Of a stretch of 18,555 bases of DNA, positions 1 to 8,311 are shown piece by piece. The notes below the pieces were generated by a model that made no database searches, had not been told where the DNA came from, and worked only from the letters and a program-made list of their open reading frames with translations. Source of the stretch: Acidobacteriaceae bacterium. Lineage in GTDB: Bacteria > Acidobacteriota > Terriglobia > Terriglobales > Acidobacteriaceae. The position numbers and the translations under genes were made by a program. The stretch spans positions 1 through 18,555 of the forward strand of contig JAOAPG010000355.1 in assembly GCA_025462785.1 (NCBI GenBank), written 5' to 3'. Positions within the stretch are counted from its first letter, which is position 1, and the number at the start of each line of letters is the position of its first letter.

Positions 1-89
1 CAATGAAAGAAAAACTCGCAGCGATTTATCGCGAGATGCGGGAAGAGCCAGTCAAGCCGGAACGGGACGAGCCGGAGGCGCAGAAATAA
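1..89 (+). CDS. 3' end of an unknown gene (5' truncated by the window)
   Basis: An open frame enters from the left edge and ends at a TAA at 87-89. The visible C-terminal tail of about 28 residues begins near MKEKLAAIY and is very rich in charged residues and proline, ending PEAQK. Such a tail fits a helix followed by a disordered end. No family can be named from this piece. An ATG lies in frame at position 3, so a tiny separate gene cannot be excluded, but the frame is open to the window edge. The next gene begins 61 bp downstream on the same strand, so the two could share a transcript. Confidence 0.5.
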   Translation, partial: MKEKLAAIYREMREEPVKPERDEPEAQK

Positions 90-150
90 TCCCGGATAAA
101 AGCCAGCGTTTGCGCCACGAATTCAAAACTTAAACTGCGAGACTATCTAG

Positions 151-3096
151 ATGCTGAAAGCATTTATCGCAATCCTTGTGACTCTGTTTTCTGCCGTTCT
201 CCTATTCGGATCTTCTTACTACCCACGGCGGTTAGACGATGCCAAAGCCGTTTATCTGACTCGGGAAAACTTTCCGATCCATGGCGATGGCATTGCCGAC
301 GATACAGAAGCGGTACAACAAGCCATCAATAACGTTCAAGAGACGACTGAACAAGGCATTCTCTTTATTCCGTCGGGTCGCTACCGTCTAACCAAGACGG
401 TTTACATCTGGCCGGGAATCAGATTGATCGGCTTTGGTGCAACGCGCCCCACGTTCGTGCTGACTGCAAACACGCAAGGTTTTCAGAAACAGCCGGCTTA
501 CATGTTTTTCTTTGCCGGCGATCGTCCGGGATCTGCGCGAGCCAATCAGTGGAGACCTTCCCGCGCAACCGACCCTGTACCGGATGCCAATCCCGGCACC
601 TTCTATTCCGCGATGAGCAACATCGATATTGAAATCCAGGACGGCAACCCCGGCGCGGTCGGCGTGCGTGCCCACTATGCGCAGCATTGCTTCTTGGCGC
701 ACATGGACTTTCACATCGGTTCCGGTCTCGCGGGCATTCATGATGGAGGGAACGTCGCCCAGGATGTTCATTTTTATGGAGGTCAATACGGCATCTGGAC
801 GCGAAAACCTTCTCCGGGATGGCAGTTCACGATCATTGATTCAACCTTTGAAGGCCAACGCGAAGCCGCAATTCGAGAGGATGAAGCCGGCCTCACGCTG
901 ATTCGCCCGCAGTTCAAGAATGTTCCTAACGCGATTTCAATAGATCCTAAATACTCCGACGAACTTTGGATTAAAGATGCGCGCATGGAAAACATCACCG
1001 GTCCCGCTGTGATCATCAGCAATGAGAATAATGCGCGTACCGAGATCAATATGGAGAACGTTGTCTGCCGGAGTGTTCCTGTGTTTGTCTCCTACCGTGA
1101 GAGCGGTAAACAGGTTTCCGGTCCAGAAGAATTGTATGCGGTAAAGACTTTTTCCCACGGGCTGCATTACGATGACATCGGTGTAGTTCCCGCGATTGGG
1201 GACGTGTTCGAAACTGCACCGTTGAACTCATTACCGGAACCAGTCAAGTCGGACATAAAAGATCTGCCATCGATGGATAGGTGGATCAATATCCGCACTC
1301 TTGGCGCGAGTGGCGACGGAGTGACCGACGACACCGAAGCATTCAGAAAAGCAATCGCTGAGCATCGCACGATTTATCTCCCTTCGGGATACTATCGGGT
1401 GACAGACACCATCTCGTTTAAACCGGATACTGTGCTGATTGGGCTGCATCCCAGCACGACACGCATAGTCCTCACCGATTCAACCCCCGTATTTCAAGGA
1501 GTGGGTAGTCCTAAGCCGTTACTTGAAACTCCGCAAGGCGGAACTAACATCCTGACCGGCATAGGCTTGTACACCAACGGGATTAATCCGCGAGCGGTCG
1601 CGGCGAAGTGGATGGCCGGCAGCGATTCGATGATGAACGATGTACGCTTCCTCGGCGGGCACGGCACATTCGATCCGAATGCCACTTGGGCCAAAATCTA
1701 CAACAACACGCACACCGCCGACGCGAATGTGGATCGTCGTTGGGACGGTCAATACCCAAGTCTGTGGATCACAGATGGTGGCGGCGGAACCTTCGTAGAT
1801 ATCTGGACGCCTAGCACATTCGCGCAGGCGGGACTGTATATCTCGAACACATCAACCGAGGGACGAATCTACGAGCTGTCGAGCGAGCACCACGTACGCA
1901 ACGAGGCCGTGCTCCACAACGCCTCCAACTGGCAGATCTATGCTTTGCAGACGGAAGAAGAGAGAGGCGAAGGCGGTTTTGCGCTTCCGCTCGATATTCA
2001 GGATTCCAGCAACATCAGTATTGCGAACCTGCATATGTATCGGGTCGTAAGCGCTTATCAGCCATTCCCGTACGCAATTAAAGTCACGAATTCGAGAAAC
2101 ATACGATTTCGCAACGTCCATTGCTATAGCGACAGCAAGGTCTCTTTCGATAACGCGGTTTACGACGAGACCCACAATTTCGAACTGCGGCAACGTGAGT
2201 TTGCCTGGCTCAATATATCCGGCGATGCGCCTCTAGTTCGTTCAAAGCAGGCTTCCCCAGTTCTTTCCAGAGACGCAAAAGTCGAGAATGCCGTCGGCGG
2301 TTTCTTCAATATTTCTGGGGGAGCTGTCGATAGCGCCGGGAATCCGTACTTCGTGGATGCTAAAAAGCAGACCATCTACCGTTGGTTTGCCGCAACTCAT
2401 CAGCTATCGAAAGTTCGCGATAATCCTGTTGACCCCGTTCAGCTCGCTTTTGATAAGTCCGGCGATCTGATGGTGATTTCGTATGCTGGAAACGGCACGG
2501 TCTACAGCTTCAAACCCGACGCAACAAACGATGACATAACGCTGCTTAAAGCGCAGCCGTCAAGGCCTCGTCCAGGGATGACTGCAATTTTGCCGGCCAA
2601 TTACTGGCGCAATGAAAATGACTTCCTCGAGGCAGTGCCTGTCAAAAAACCGTATCAATTTGTATCGCCAGACGGCAGCACTTTCATCCCAGCTGGAGAG
2701 GACTTTGTAAGCGGAGAACTTTATTACGGCTCGAAGCTTCATGATGTGCTGCGCGCCTTTGGTATGGCGCCTGCGGTCCCCAGCCAGCCTTGTTACGTCA
2801 CCGATGAATCCGGAGGGAAAACATATTCCGCTACCGTCGGTCTTGACGGAACTCTATCGAATTTGAAGCTCTTTGCCGAGCAAGGTGGAGAAAGCGTGGC
2901 CGTGGATGAAAAAGGGAACGTCTATATCGCTGCGGGGCAGGTTTTCGTGTACAACCCGTCTGGTCAACTGATCGATACTATTGACGTACCGGAGCGGCCG
3001 TCGCAATTACTCTTCGGCGGCACCGACGGGAAGATCTTGTTCATTCTGGCGCGCAGTTCCTTGTACAGCGTCCAGACCCGTTTCCGGGGACGGTGA
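151..3096 (+). CDS. exported double beta-helix protein, pectate-lyase superfamily (GH55-like), with C-terminal propeller-like region
   Basis: A 981-residue protein. Residues 5-20 are a single hydrophobic segment after one lysine, so it is a signal peptide or signal anchor and the bulk is outside the cytoplasm. Two copies of the superfamily's N-terminal signature are visible: HGDGIADDTEAVQQAI at about 44-59 followed by IPSGRYRL near 73-80, and SGDGVTDDTEAFRKAI near 387-402 followed by LPSGYYRV. Tandem modules of this kind are the plan of GH55 exo-beta-1,3-glucanases and related right-handed beta-helix proteins. From about residue 711 the sequence changes to strand-rich repeats (AVDSAGNPYFVD, AFDKSGDLMVIS, AVDEKGNVYIAA) typical of NHL/SMP-30-like propellers. 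The role is probably binding or cleaving a polysaccharide at the cell surface; substrate and catalytic acids cannot be assigned. No Shine-Dalgarno sequence precedes the ATG. Confidence 0.8.
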   Translation: MLKAFIAILVTLFSAVLLFGSSYYPRRLDDAKAVYLTRENFPIHGDGIADDTEAVQQAINNVQETTEQGILFIPSGRYRLTKTVYIWPGIRLIGFGATRPTFVLTANTQGFQKQPAYMFFFAGDRPGSARANQWRPSRATDPVPDANPGTFYSAMSNIDIEIQDGNPGAVGVRAHYAQHCFLAHMDFHIGSGLAGIHDGGNVAQDVHFYGGQYGIWTRKPSPGWQFTIIDSTFEGQREAAIREDEAGLTLIRPQFKNVPNAISIDPKYSDELWIKDARMENITGPAVIISNENNARTEINMENVVCRSVPVFVSYRESGKQVSGPEELYAVKTFSHGLHYDDIGVVPAIGDVFETAPLNSLPEPVKSDIKDLPSMDRWINIRTLGASGDGVTDDTEAFRKAIAEHRTIYLPSGYYRVTDTISFKPDTVLIGLHPSTTRIVLTDSTPVFQGVGSPKPLLETPQGGTNILTGIGLYTNGINPRAVAAKWMAGSDSMMNDVRFLGGHGTFDPNATWAKIYNNTHTADANVDRRWDGQYPSLWITDGGGGTFVDIWTPSTFAQAGLYISNTSTEGRIYELSSEHHVRNEAVLHNASNWQIYALQTEEERGEGGFALPLDIQDSSNISIANLHMYRVVSAYQPFPYAIKVTNSRNIRFRNVHCYSDSKVSFDNAVYDETHNFELRQREFAWLNISGDAPLVRSKQASPVLSRDAKVENAVGGFFNISGGAVDSAGNPYFVDAKKQTIYRWFAATHQLSKVRDNPVDPVQLAFDKSGDLMVISYAGNGTVYSFKPDATNDDITLLKAQPSRPRPGMTAILPANYWRNENDFLEAVPVKKPYQFVSPDGSTFIPAGEDFVSGELYYGSKLHDVLRAFGMAPAVPSQPCYVTDESGGKTYSATVGLDGTLSNLKLFAEQGGESVAVDEKGNVYIAAGQVFVYNPSGQLIDTIDVPERPSQLLFGGTDGKILFILARSSLYSVQTRFRGR

Positions 3097-3395
3097 AATG
3101 AAATTGTCTGCTAGATGGCTGCGCTTTCCCGTATGACAGAGGTTACGGATCCCTATCCTCGGATCGTGCAACACGAGGCTTCGAGGGTTTATGGGCGGAG
3201 CGTGCAGAGATGACCATTCGGACCACATTCACGCAGTTCACTAGTGATTTCGTAATGATGTCGGCTCCCGCAACTTCAGTAAACTTGGGGTGCAAAACCA
3301 GACGAACACTTATGAAGAAAGGAGCCGAACATATCCAGACAGTCTGTTAGATGCGGCACTTAGCTCACCTTTGACACGCAACCGGTCGAACGCTT
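3097..3395. other. intergenic region, no gene recognised
   Basis: About 300 bp between the convergent ends of the beta-helix gene and fumC. Only short random open frames are present (for example a 30-codon frame at 3258-3350). No convincing hairpin followed by a T-run, no repeat and no RNA gene was recognised. Confidence 0.5.
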
Positions 3396-4805
3396 CTACG
3401 GTCTCGTCATCTTCTCTGGCTTCATCAGTTCGTCGAACTCTTCTCCCGTTAGATATCCGAGCTTCAACGCTGCTTCGCGCAGGCTGCTATGCTCCACATG
3501 AGCGGTGTGGGCGATTTTGGCAGCTTTGTCGTATCCAACCTTTGGGGCTAGTGCTGTTACCAGCATAAGCGAGTTCTTTACGTACCAATCCACTTTCGTA
3601 CGATCCACCTCGATGCCGTTAATCATGTACTCCACATAGCCGTGGCAGGCATCTGCGACCAGGGTGACTGAGTGCAGGAAGTTGTAAATGATTACTGGCT
3701 TGAAAACATTCAGTTCGAAGTTGCCTTGTGAGCCAGCAAATCCAACCGCAGCCGTCGCTCCGTGAACCTGCGCGCACACCATCGTCATGGCTTCGCACTG
3801 AGTGGGATTTACCTTCCCGGGCATGATCGAAGATCCAGGCTCGTTTTCTGGAATAGACAGCTCGCCCAGCCCGCAGCGCGGCCCAGAAGCCAACCAACGA
3901 ATGTCGTTAGAAATCTTCATCAATGAAGCGGACAAAGTTTCTAGCGCGCCCTGTGCGAACACGATTTCATCGTGCGCGGATAACGCCGCAAACTTGTTGG
4001 GATGCGAACGGAAGGGAAGTCCGGTGAGTTCGGCGATCTTCTTAGCGGCACGTTCCGCGAATTCGGGATGCGCGTTCAGTCCGGTACCAACCGCAGTCCC
4101 ACCGATGGCAAGGTCGTAGAGGCCATCGAGCACTTGCTCCAGTCGCTTGATGTCGCGTTCCAGCAGACTAGCCCAGCCGCCGAATTCCTGTCCGAAGGTT
4201 AGTGGTACAGCGTCTTGTAGGTGCGTGCGACCGATTTTTACGACATCATTGAATTGCTCGGCCTTGGCGGCGATCGCATCGCGCACACTCTGGATTGCTG
4301 GGATTAACGCTCTCCTAACTTGCTCAGCCGCAGCAATGTGCATCGCCGTGGGAAAAGTGTCATTCGATGACTGCGACATGTTGACGTCATCATTGGGATG
4401 AACGGGCTTCTTCGATCCCATCTCACCGCCCGCCAGCTCGATCGCGCGATTCGAGATGACCTCATTGACGTTCATATTAGTCTGCGTGCCGCTTCCGGTT
4501 TGCCATATGCGGAGAGGAAACTGATCATTGAGCTGGCCAGCAATAACCTCGTCTGCGGCCTGGGTGATGAGTTTGGCTTTGTCGGCCGTAAGTTTGCCGA
4601 GATCCTGGTTGACCAGTGCGCAGGCTTTCTTGAGGATGCCGAAGGCGCGAATCAGCTCTGGGGGCATAGTGTCGCGGCCAATATTGAAGTGAAGTAGTGA
4701 GCGCTGCGTCTGCGCGCCCCAATAAACATTGACGGGGACTGCTATTTGTCCCATGCTGTCGGATTCAATGCGAGTGTTCGTCACTGGTTTAGCAGAGAGA
4801 GCCAT
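3396..4805 (-). CDS. fumC: class II fumarate hydratase
   Basis: Reversible hydration of fumarate to L-malate in the TCA cycle; the family is a cytosolic, iron-free, oxygen-stable homotetramer. At 469 residues it has the normal length of the class. The conserved blocks appear in order: GSGTQTNMNVNEV (104-116), HPNDDVNMSQSSND (136-149), GRTHLQDAVPLTFGQE (192-207) with the catalytic-site histidine H195, and the superfamily signature GSSIMPGKVNPT (324-335) carrying the mobile-loop serine. A fumarase rather than aspartase is favoured by overall similarity to the FumC pattern, though the two are close relatives. The ATG is preceded on the minus strand by AGGAAA about 5 nt upstream. It is divergent from ypdA and has its own promoter at 4845-4853. 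The lack of an Fe-S cluster fits a neighbourhood that also holds redox (ypdA) and iron (frataxin-like) genes, but that link is only suggestive. Confidence 0.96.
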   Translation of the reverse strand: MALSAKPVTNTRIESDSMGQIAVPVNVYWGAQTQRSLLHFNIGRDTMPPELIRAFGILKKACALVNQDLGKLTADKAKLITQAADEVIAGQLNDQFPLRIWQTGSGTQTNMNVNEVISNRAIELAGGEMGSKKPVHPNDDVNMSQSSNDTFPTAMHIAAAEQVRRALIPAIQSVRDAIAAKAEQFNDVVKIGRTHLQDAVPLTFGQEFGGWASLLERDIKRLEQVLDGLYDLAIGGTAVGTGLNAHPEFAERAAKKIAELTGLPFRSHPNKFAALSAHDEIVFAQGALETLSASLMKISNDIRWLASGPRCGLGELSIPENEPGSSIMPGKVNPTQCEAMTMVCAQVHGATAAVGFAGSQGNFELNVFKPVIIYNFLHSVTLVADACHGYVEYMINGIEVDRTKVDWYVKNSLMLVTALAPKVGYDKAAKIAHTAHVEHSSLREAALKLGYLTGEEFDELMKPEKMTRP

Positions 4806-4844
4806 AGCTTTCCTGTGAGTGTCGTACAGGGATGAGAACCTTGA

Positions 4845-4853
4845 ATTATAGCA
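4845..4853 (-). promoter_or_regulatory. extended -10 promoter of fumC
   Basis: On the minus strand TGCTATAAT, a perfect -10 hexamer with the TGn extension, lies about 40 bp before the fumC ATG. Predicted transcription start is near 4838, giving a leader of about 33 nt that contains the AGGAAA ribosome site. No good -35 element is present, as is usual with extended -10 promoters. Confidence 0.6.
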
Positions 4854-4917
4854 ACCGCGCTGCTCCGAGCCGAATCTACTGCGTATCTTGGTCGTCGGCG
4901 GCTTCGAGTGTTTCGCG

Positions 4918-4926
4918 TGCTAAAAT
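4918..4926 (+). promoter_or_regulatory. extended -10 promoter of the ypdA-like gene
   Basis: TGCTAAAAT on the plus strand (5 of 6 match to TATAAT plus the TGn extension) lies 62 bp upstream of the TTG start. It is nearly identical to the extended -10 of the divergent fumC gene. No clear -35 at 17 bp. Confidence 0.45.
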
Positions 4927-4987
4927 AATATTCTTCGAAGTAGTCGCGGATGCCCGTGTGGGCAATCTTTAAGTACCCAGGAAACCA

Positions 4988-6058
4988 TTGGCAACCAAAC
5001 TACTGTTCGATACCGCCAAACAAATTCCCGACACTCTTCCGCGAGCACAACTTCAGTCAGACCCGGAAACTCGCTACGATGTGCTCGTAATTGGAGCGGG
5101 TCCCACTGGGTTGGCTTGTGGGATTGAAGCGCAGCGGGCCGGATTTAAAGCGCTAGTTGTCGACAAAGGCTGTGTGGTCAATTCCATCTACCACTATCCG
5201 GCGAACATGGTTTTTTTCACCACGCCAGAGTTGCTGGAAATTGGCGATATTCCCTTTACCAGCCCCAACCAAAAGCCCAATCGTAACGAAGCGCTCGAGT
5301 ACTACCGCAAGGTCGTGGAGCATTATCATCTACCTGTTGCTCAATATCAGAAAGTCGAGACTGTGAGTGGCGAAGATGGCGATTTTCACGTTGCCACGAG
5401 CGACCGATTGGGCCGAATCTATGACTATCAGGTTCGTAAACTAATCGTGGCTACGGGTTACTACGACCTGCCTAACATTTTAAATATTCCTGGCGAGGAC
5501 CTGCCGAAAGTTTTTCACTATTATCGTGAGCCGCACCCATTTTTCGATATGGATGTGATGATAATCGGAGGTAAGAATTCGGCAGCCATCGCGGCGCTCG
5601 ATCTGTGGCGGCACGGAGCGCGGGTCACGCTAGTGCATCGCGGCGAGAAAATGAGCTCCCGTTCCGTCAAGTACTGGATTCTTCCCGATATTGAAAATCG
5701 CATCAAGGCGAAGGAAATCACCGCATATTTCAAAACGACCGCAGAGGAAATCACCGCCGATCATGTGCTTCTAAAGACACCAAGCGGCGATGTTGAGATC
5801 AGGAATGACTTCGTGTTTGCGTTGACGGGATATCACCCTGATTATGATTTTCTTCGTGCAATGGGGATTGAGTTGTGTCCCGATCAGTGCAGGCCGGTAT
5901 GTGATCCAGTAACGCTAGAAAGCAATGTGCCTGGAATTTATGTTGCCGGCGTGATCGTGGCGGGATCTAGAACGAGTGAGATTTTTATTGAAAATGGACG
6001 CTTTCACGGACAGCAAATTGCGGCCCATCTAAGAAAGAAGCTAGCTGCCAGCGCTTGA
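4988..6058 (+). CDS. ypdA: YpdA-family FAD/NAD(P)H reductase (putative bacillithiol disulfide reductase)
   Basis: A 356-residue cytosolic flavoprotein. The FAD-binding Rossmann motif is VLVIGAGPTG (32-41), the second nucleotide motif is MIIGGKNSA (191-199) and the ATGYYD stretch (155-160) follows the family pattern. The block GCVVNSIYHYPANMVFF (61-77) is characteristic of YpdA. The thioredoxin-reductase CxxC is absent, which separates it from TrxB. In Firmicutes YpdA reduces bacillithiol disulfide with NADPH; that role is inferred here because no bacillithiol biosynthesis gene lies in the window. The start codon is TTG at 4988: an in-frame stop sits at 4970-4972, AGGA precedes the TTG by 5 nt, and the next in-frame ATG (5208) would remove the FAD site. 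The residue equivalent to the redox Cys of Firmicute YpdA (GGGPCG, recalled) is threonine 40. Confidence 0.88.
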   Translation: MATKLLFDTAKQIPDTLPRAQLQSDPETRYDVLVIGAGPTGLACGIEAQRAGFKALVVDKGCVVNSIYHYPANMVFFTTPELLEIGDIPFTSPNQKPNRNEALEYYRKVVEHYHLPVAQYQKVETVSGEDGDFHVATSDRLGRIYDYQVRKLIVATGYYDLPNILNIPGEDLPKVFHYYREPHPFFDMDVMIIGGKNSAAIAALDLWRHGARVTLVHRGEKMSSRSVKYWILPDIENRIKAKEITAYFKTTAEEITADHVLLKTPSGDVEIRNDFVFALTGYHPDYDFLRAMGIELCPDQCRPVCDPVTLESNVPGIYVAGVIVAGSRTSEIFIENGRFHGQQIAAHLRKKLAASA

Positions 6059-6097
6059 TCGTGTCGTACCGACCACGCTTATTCTGGCCTCGCTCGA

Positions 6098-6124
6098 ATA
6101 TCAAGCTATATCAAGCTATATCAA
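6098..6124. repeat. 10-bp tandem repeat, 2.7 copies
   Basis: The unit ATATCAAGCT occurs twice in a row and a third partial copy (ATATCAA) runs into the stop codon of the frataxin-like gene. It lies between the convergent ends of ypdA and that gene. Probably replication slippage; no function can be assigned. Confidence 0.8.
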
Positions 6125-6453
6125 CTCAGTTTTACCGCTTCTTCTCCCAACTGTTGATTGACCAGCCTCGCAACCAGCGGCTTTAGCTGTTCACCAGTTT
6201 TCTGCAGTACAAAGTCTTGGTCTGTTTCCGCCCAATCCAGTTTGAAGCTCGTCGACAGCGCTGAAATCCATATCTGTCGCACGGGCGTGTTGGGCGAAAT
6301 GACGAATTTTCCGCCGTCGTCAAATGAAATGTGCAGCGCTCCGGCTTGATCCTCTACTTCAAAGTCGGCCGACTCCTCAGCGGTTATCAAAGCTTGTTTC
6401 AATGAATTCAGAGCTGTGTCGGAGTGCTTACGAAATGCGTTCTCATCGAGCAT
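6121..6453 (-). CDS. cyaY: frataxin/CyaY-like iron-binding protein
   Basis: A 110-residue protein, the normal size of bacterial frataxin. The N-terminal helix is acidic toward its end (E26, E27, D30, E32, E34, D35), as expected for the iron-binding ridge. The central sheet has the family core FVISPNTPVRQIWISA (50-65), including the near-invariant tryptophan W62 and glutamine Q60, followed by a second helix containing LVARLV. The family binds Fe(II)/Fe(III) and modulates the cysteine desulfurase IscS during Fe-S cluster assembly. No isc or suf gene is nearby, so the partner is not visible. The gene is convergent with ypdA and divergent from an MFS exporter. There is essentially no 5' leader: a perfect TATAAT lies 6 nt before the ATG. 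Residue conservation with E. coli CyaY is modest, hence some caution on the symbol. Confidence 0.8.
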   Translation of the reverse strand: MLDENAFRKHSDTALNSLKQALITAEESADFEVEDQAGALHISFDDGGKFVISPNTPVRQIWISALSTSFKLDWAETDQDFVLQKTGEQLKPLVARLVNQQLGEEAVKLS

Positions 6454-6459
6454 GTGAGA

Positions 6460-6487
6460 ATTATAGTCGTTAGGCGCCGAATGTCCT
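6460..6487 (-). promoter_or_regulatory. promoter of the frataxin-like gene (possibly leaderless transcript)
   Basis: On the minus strand, AGGACA (6482-6487, 4 of 6 match to TTGACA), a 16-bp spacer and a perfect TATAAT (6460-6465). The start codon at 6453 is where transcription would be expected to begin. Confidence 0.55.
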
Positions 6488-6573
6488 TTGGCCGGCTAGG
6501 CAGCGAAACGCACCAAGGAAAAATTGGCGATCGACGGCCAGCATCCATTTTCATTTAGCATGAATGATTCACC

Positions 6574-7893
6574 ATGGAACCGCAGCCAGAACGCACCTCG
6601 ACGTCGATTTCGATTCCCGCCTATTGGCATCTGGTACGACGGAATCGAAACTTTCGCCATTTATGGATGGCGCAGATCGTCAGCGAGATTGGGGATTGGT
6701 TCTATTCGCTCGCGATTTATAGTCTGTTGCTACAACTCACTGGGCGAGCGAGCTCCGTGGCATTAGCCCTCGTGCTACAAGTTCTGCCGCAAACGTTCAT
6801 CAGCCCGACAGCCGGAGTCATTAACGACCGCATCCGCCGCAAGCGAGTCATGATTGTGGCTGACCTCGCGCGAGTTGTCATCGTTTTGGCGATGCTGCTG
6901 GTGCGTTCCCGATCAACCGTCTGGGTGGTTTACCCCCTTCTGTTTCTTGAGACGTGCATGGCTACGTTTTTTGAGCCTGCCCGGAACGCGGTGCTTCCGA
7001 ATATTACGACCAGAGAAGACGTGATTCTGGCGAATACTCTCTCTTCAACTACCTGGTCCTTGAACCTGATGATAGGCGCGACGCTTGGCGGGATTGTCGC
7101 GGCATTGCTGGGAAGAGATGCAGTCTTCGTTCTGAACGCCCTGTCATTCCTGGCATCTGCTTTTCTGATTCGCGGAATGCACTTCGAAGAGCCGCACGCT
7201 CAATCTTCCGTGCCACTGCGACCTCGTGATCTGCTGGATTTCTCTCCGGTAGTCGAAGGTATTCGCTACGTTCGTGCAAATTCGCGTCTACTAGCGACTG
7301 TCTTCGCCAAAGCTGGAGAACTCATGATCGGCCCAAGCTGGGTGCTGTTCACCGTCATGGGCCAGCGAGTTTTCCCGGTGCGCTTGCATGGCGCTGATCC
7401 GCAACGGGGAATGATGTTGGGGATGAGCTTACTGCTCGGAGCCCGCGGCGTCGGAGCTCTGGTCGGACCAATGGTCTCGGCTAGGTTCGCGGGTAATTCA
7501 GATAAGCGGCTGCGACTTGGAATTTTATTCGGCTACCTGCTTGTGGCTGCTGGTTACGTAGCTATTGGCGGCGCTCCGAACGTGTGGCTCGCGTGTTTGT
7601 GCGTCATCCTCGCGCATAGCGGAGGATCGACAGTATGGGTCTTTTCAACAACCCTGTTGCAACTTCACACAGAAGACCGTTTCCGCGGACGTGTCTTCGC
7701 TGCTGACCTTGCCCTTTCAATGTTGACTATTGCCGTGGGCGCCTATCTGTGCGGCCGTTTTCTGGATTGGGGATTCTCGCCGCGAACCGTTGCGACCGCT
7801 ACCGGGGTGATCATGCTTATCCCGGCAGCGCTGTGGGGATGGTCAATGCTTAGATGGCGCGAGCGCTCGGTCGAAGTGGAGAGTCTCAGGTAA
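6574..7893 (+). CDS. major facilitator superfamily transporter, probable exporter (EntS/MFS_3-like)
   Basis: A 439-residue inner-membrane protein with about 12 hydrophobic segments. Motif A is visible in the loop after the second helix as GVINDRIRRKR (about 81-91), matching GxxxDRxxRKR. The start MAQIVSEIGDWFYSLAIYSLL and the phrase FFEPARNAVLPNIT resemble the EntS/MFS_3 exporter group, which moves siderophores, macrolides or other small molecules out by proton antiport. The substrate cannot be predicted. An in-frame stop at 6565-6567 makes ATG 6574 the first usable start, though it has no clear Shine-Dalgarno sequence. It ends 13 bp before the convergent dehydratase gene. No partner periplasmic or outer-membrane protein is adjacent. 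Confidence 0.85.
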   Translation: MEPQPERTSTSISIPAYWHLVRRNRNFRHLWMAQIVSEIGDWFYSLAIYSLLLQLTGRASSVALALVLQVLPQTFISPTAGVINDRIRRKRVMIVADLARVVIVLAMLLVRSRSTVWVVYPLLFLETCMATFFEPARNAVLPNITTREDVILANTLSSTTWSLNLMIGATLGGIVAALLGRDAVFVLNALSFLASAFLIRGMHFEEPHAQSSVPLRPRDLLDFSPVVEGIRYVRANSRLLATVFAKAGELMIGPSWVLFTVMGQRVFPVRLHGADPQRGMMLGMSLLLGARGVGALVGPMVSARFAGNSDKRLRLGILFGYLLVAAGYVAIGGAPNVWLACLCVILAHSGGSTVWVFSTTLLQLHTEDRFRGRVFAADLALSMLTIAVGAYLCGRFLDWGFSPRTVATATGVIMLIPAALWGWSMLRWRERSVEVESLR

Positions 7894-7906
7894 AAAGGTA
7901 GGTATA

Positions 7907-8263
7907 TTATTTACTCGGAGCTCCAGGCTCATTCAGATTTTCGATCTTCGCTGCCATGATGAAATCGCTTTCTGTCAGGCCATTGACTTTATGAGTCCAG
8001 AGAGTCACTTCTACTTTCCCCCAAGTCAGAAGGATATCCGGATGATGTCCTTGTTCCTCCGCTAGAGCTCCAATTCGATTTACAAATTCTAATCCTTGCT
8101 TGAAGTCAGGGAAGTTAAAAGTCCGCGTGACATGATGCTCGTTGATTACCTTCCAGTCGGTAAACTGTGGTAATTGCTTGTGTATTTCAGCTAGTTCTTT
8201 GCCCTTCAGTGGAGGAATGCCACCGCGGCAGGGCACACAGGTTTTGCTCGCAAGCTCAGACAT
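7907..8263 (-). CDS. phhB: pterin-4a-carbinolamine dehydratase
   Basis: Dehydrates 4a-hydroxytetrahydrobiopterin so that the pterin cofactor of aromatic amino acid hydroxylases can be recycled; a small cytosolic enzyme. At 118 residues it has the core fold plus a 25-residue N-terminal extension with CVPCRGG (9-15), seen in many bacterial members. The catalytic signature EEQGHHPD (69-76) is intact, followed by the conserved W81, H91 (LWTH) and D100 at the usual spacing. AGGGAA precedes the ATG by a few bases. It lies 48 bp downstream of the sugar-porter gene on the same strand, so co-transcription is likely. No phenylalanine hydroxylase is in the window; in genomes lacking one, the protein may act in molybdopterin or other pterin metabolism, which is only a possibility here. 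Confidence 0.93.
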   Translation of the reverse strand: MSELASKTCVPCRGGIPPLKGKELAEIHKQLPQFTDWKVINEHHVTRTFNFPDFKQGLEFVNRIGALAEEQGHHPDILLTWGKVEVTLWTHKVNGLTESDFIMAAKIENLNEPGAPSK

Positions 8264-8311
8264 TTCGTTCCCTCTATTATCTGACTCGATACTCGAACTA
8301 TACGGCCATGG

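Noticed and set aside
3258..3350. Short peptide frame in the gap before fumC
   Set aside because: Thirty codons without ribosome site or recognisable features; expected by chance.
3290..3568. 92-codon plus-strand frame near the end of fumC
   Set aside because: About two thirds lies antisense to conserved fumarase sequence and its composition is that of a shadow frame.
7894..7906. Shared bidirectional terminator between the MFS exporter and the dehydratase gene
   Set aside because: The 13-bp gap contains no hairpin.
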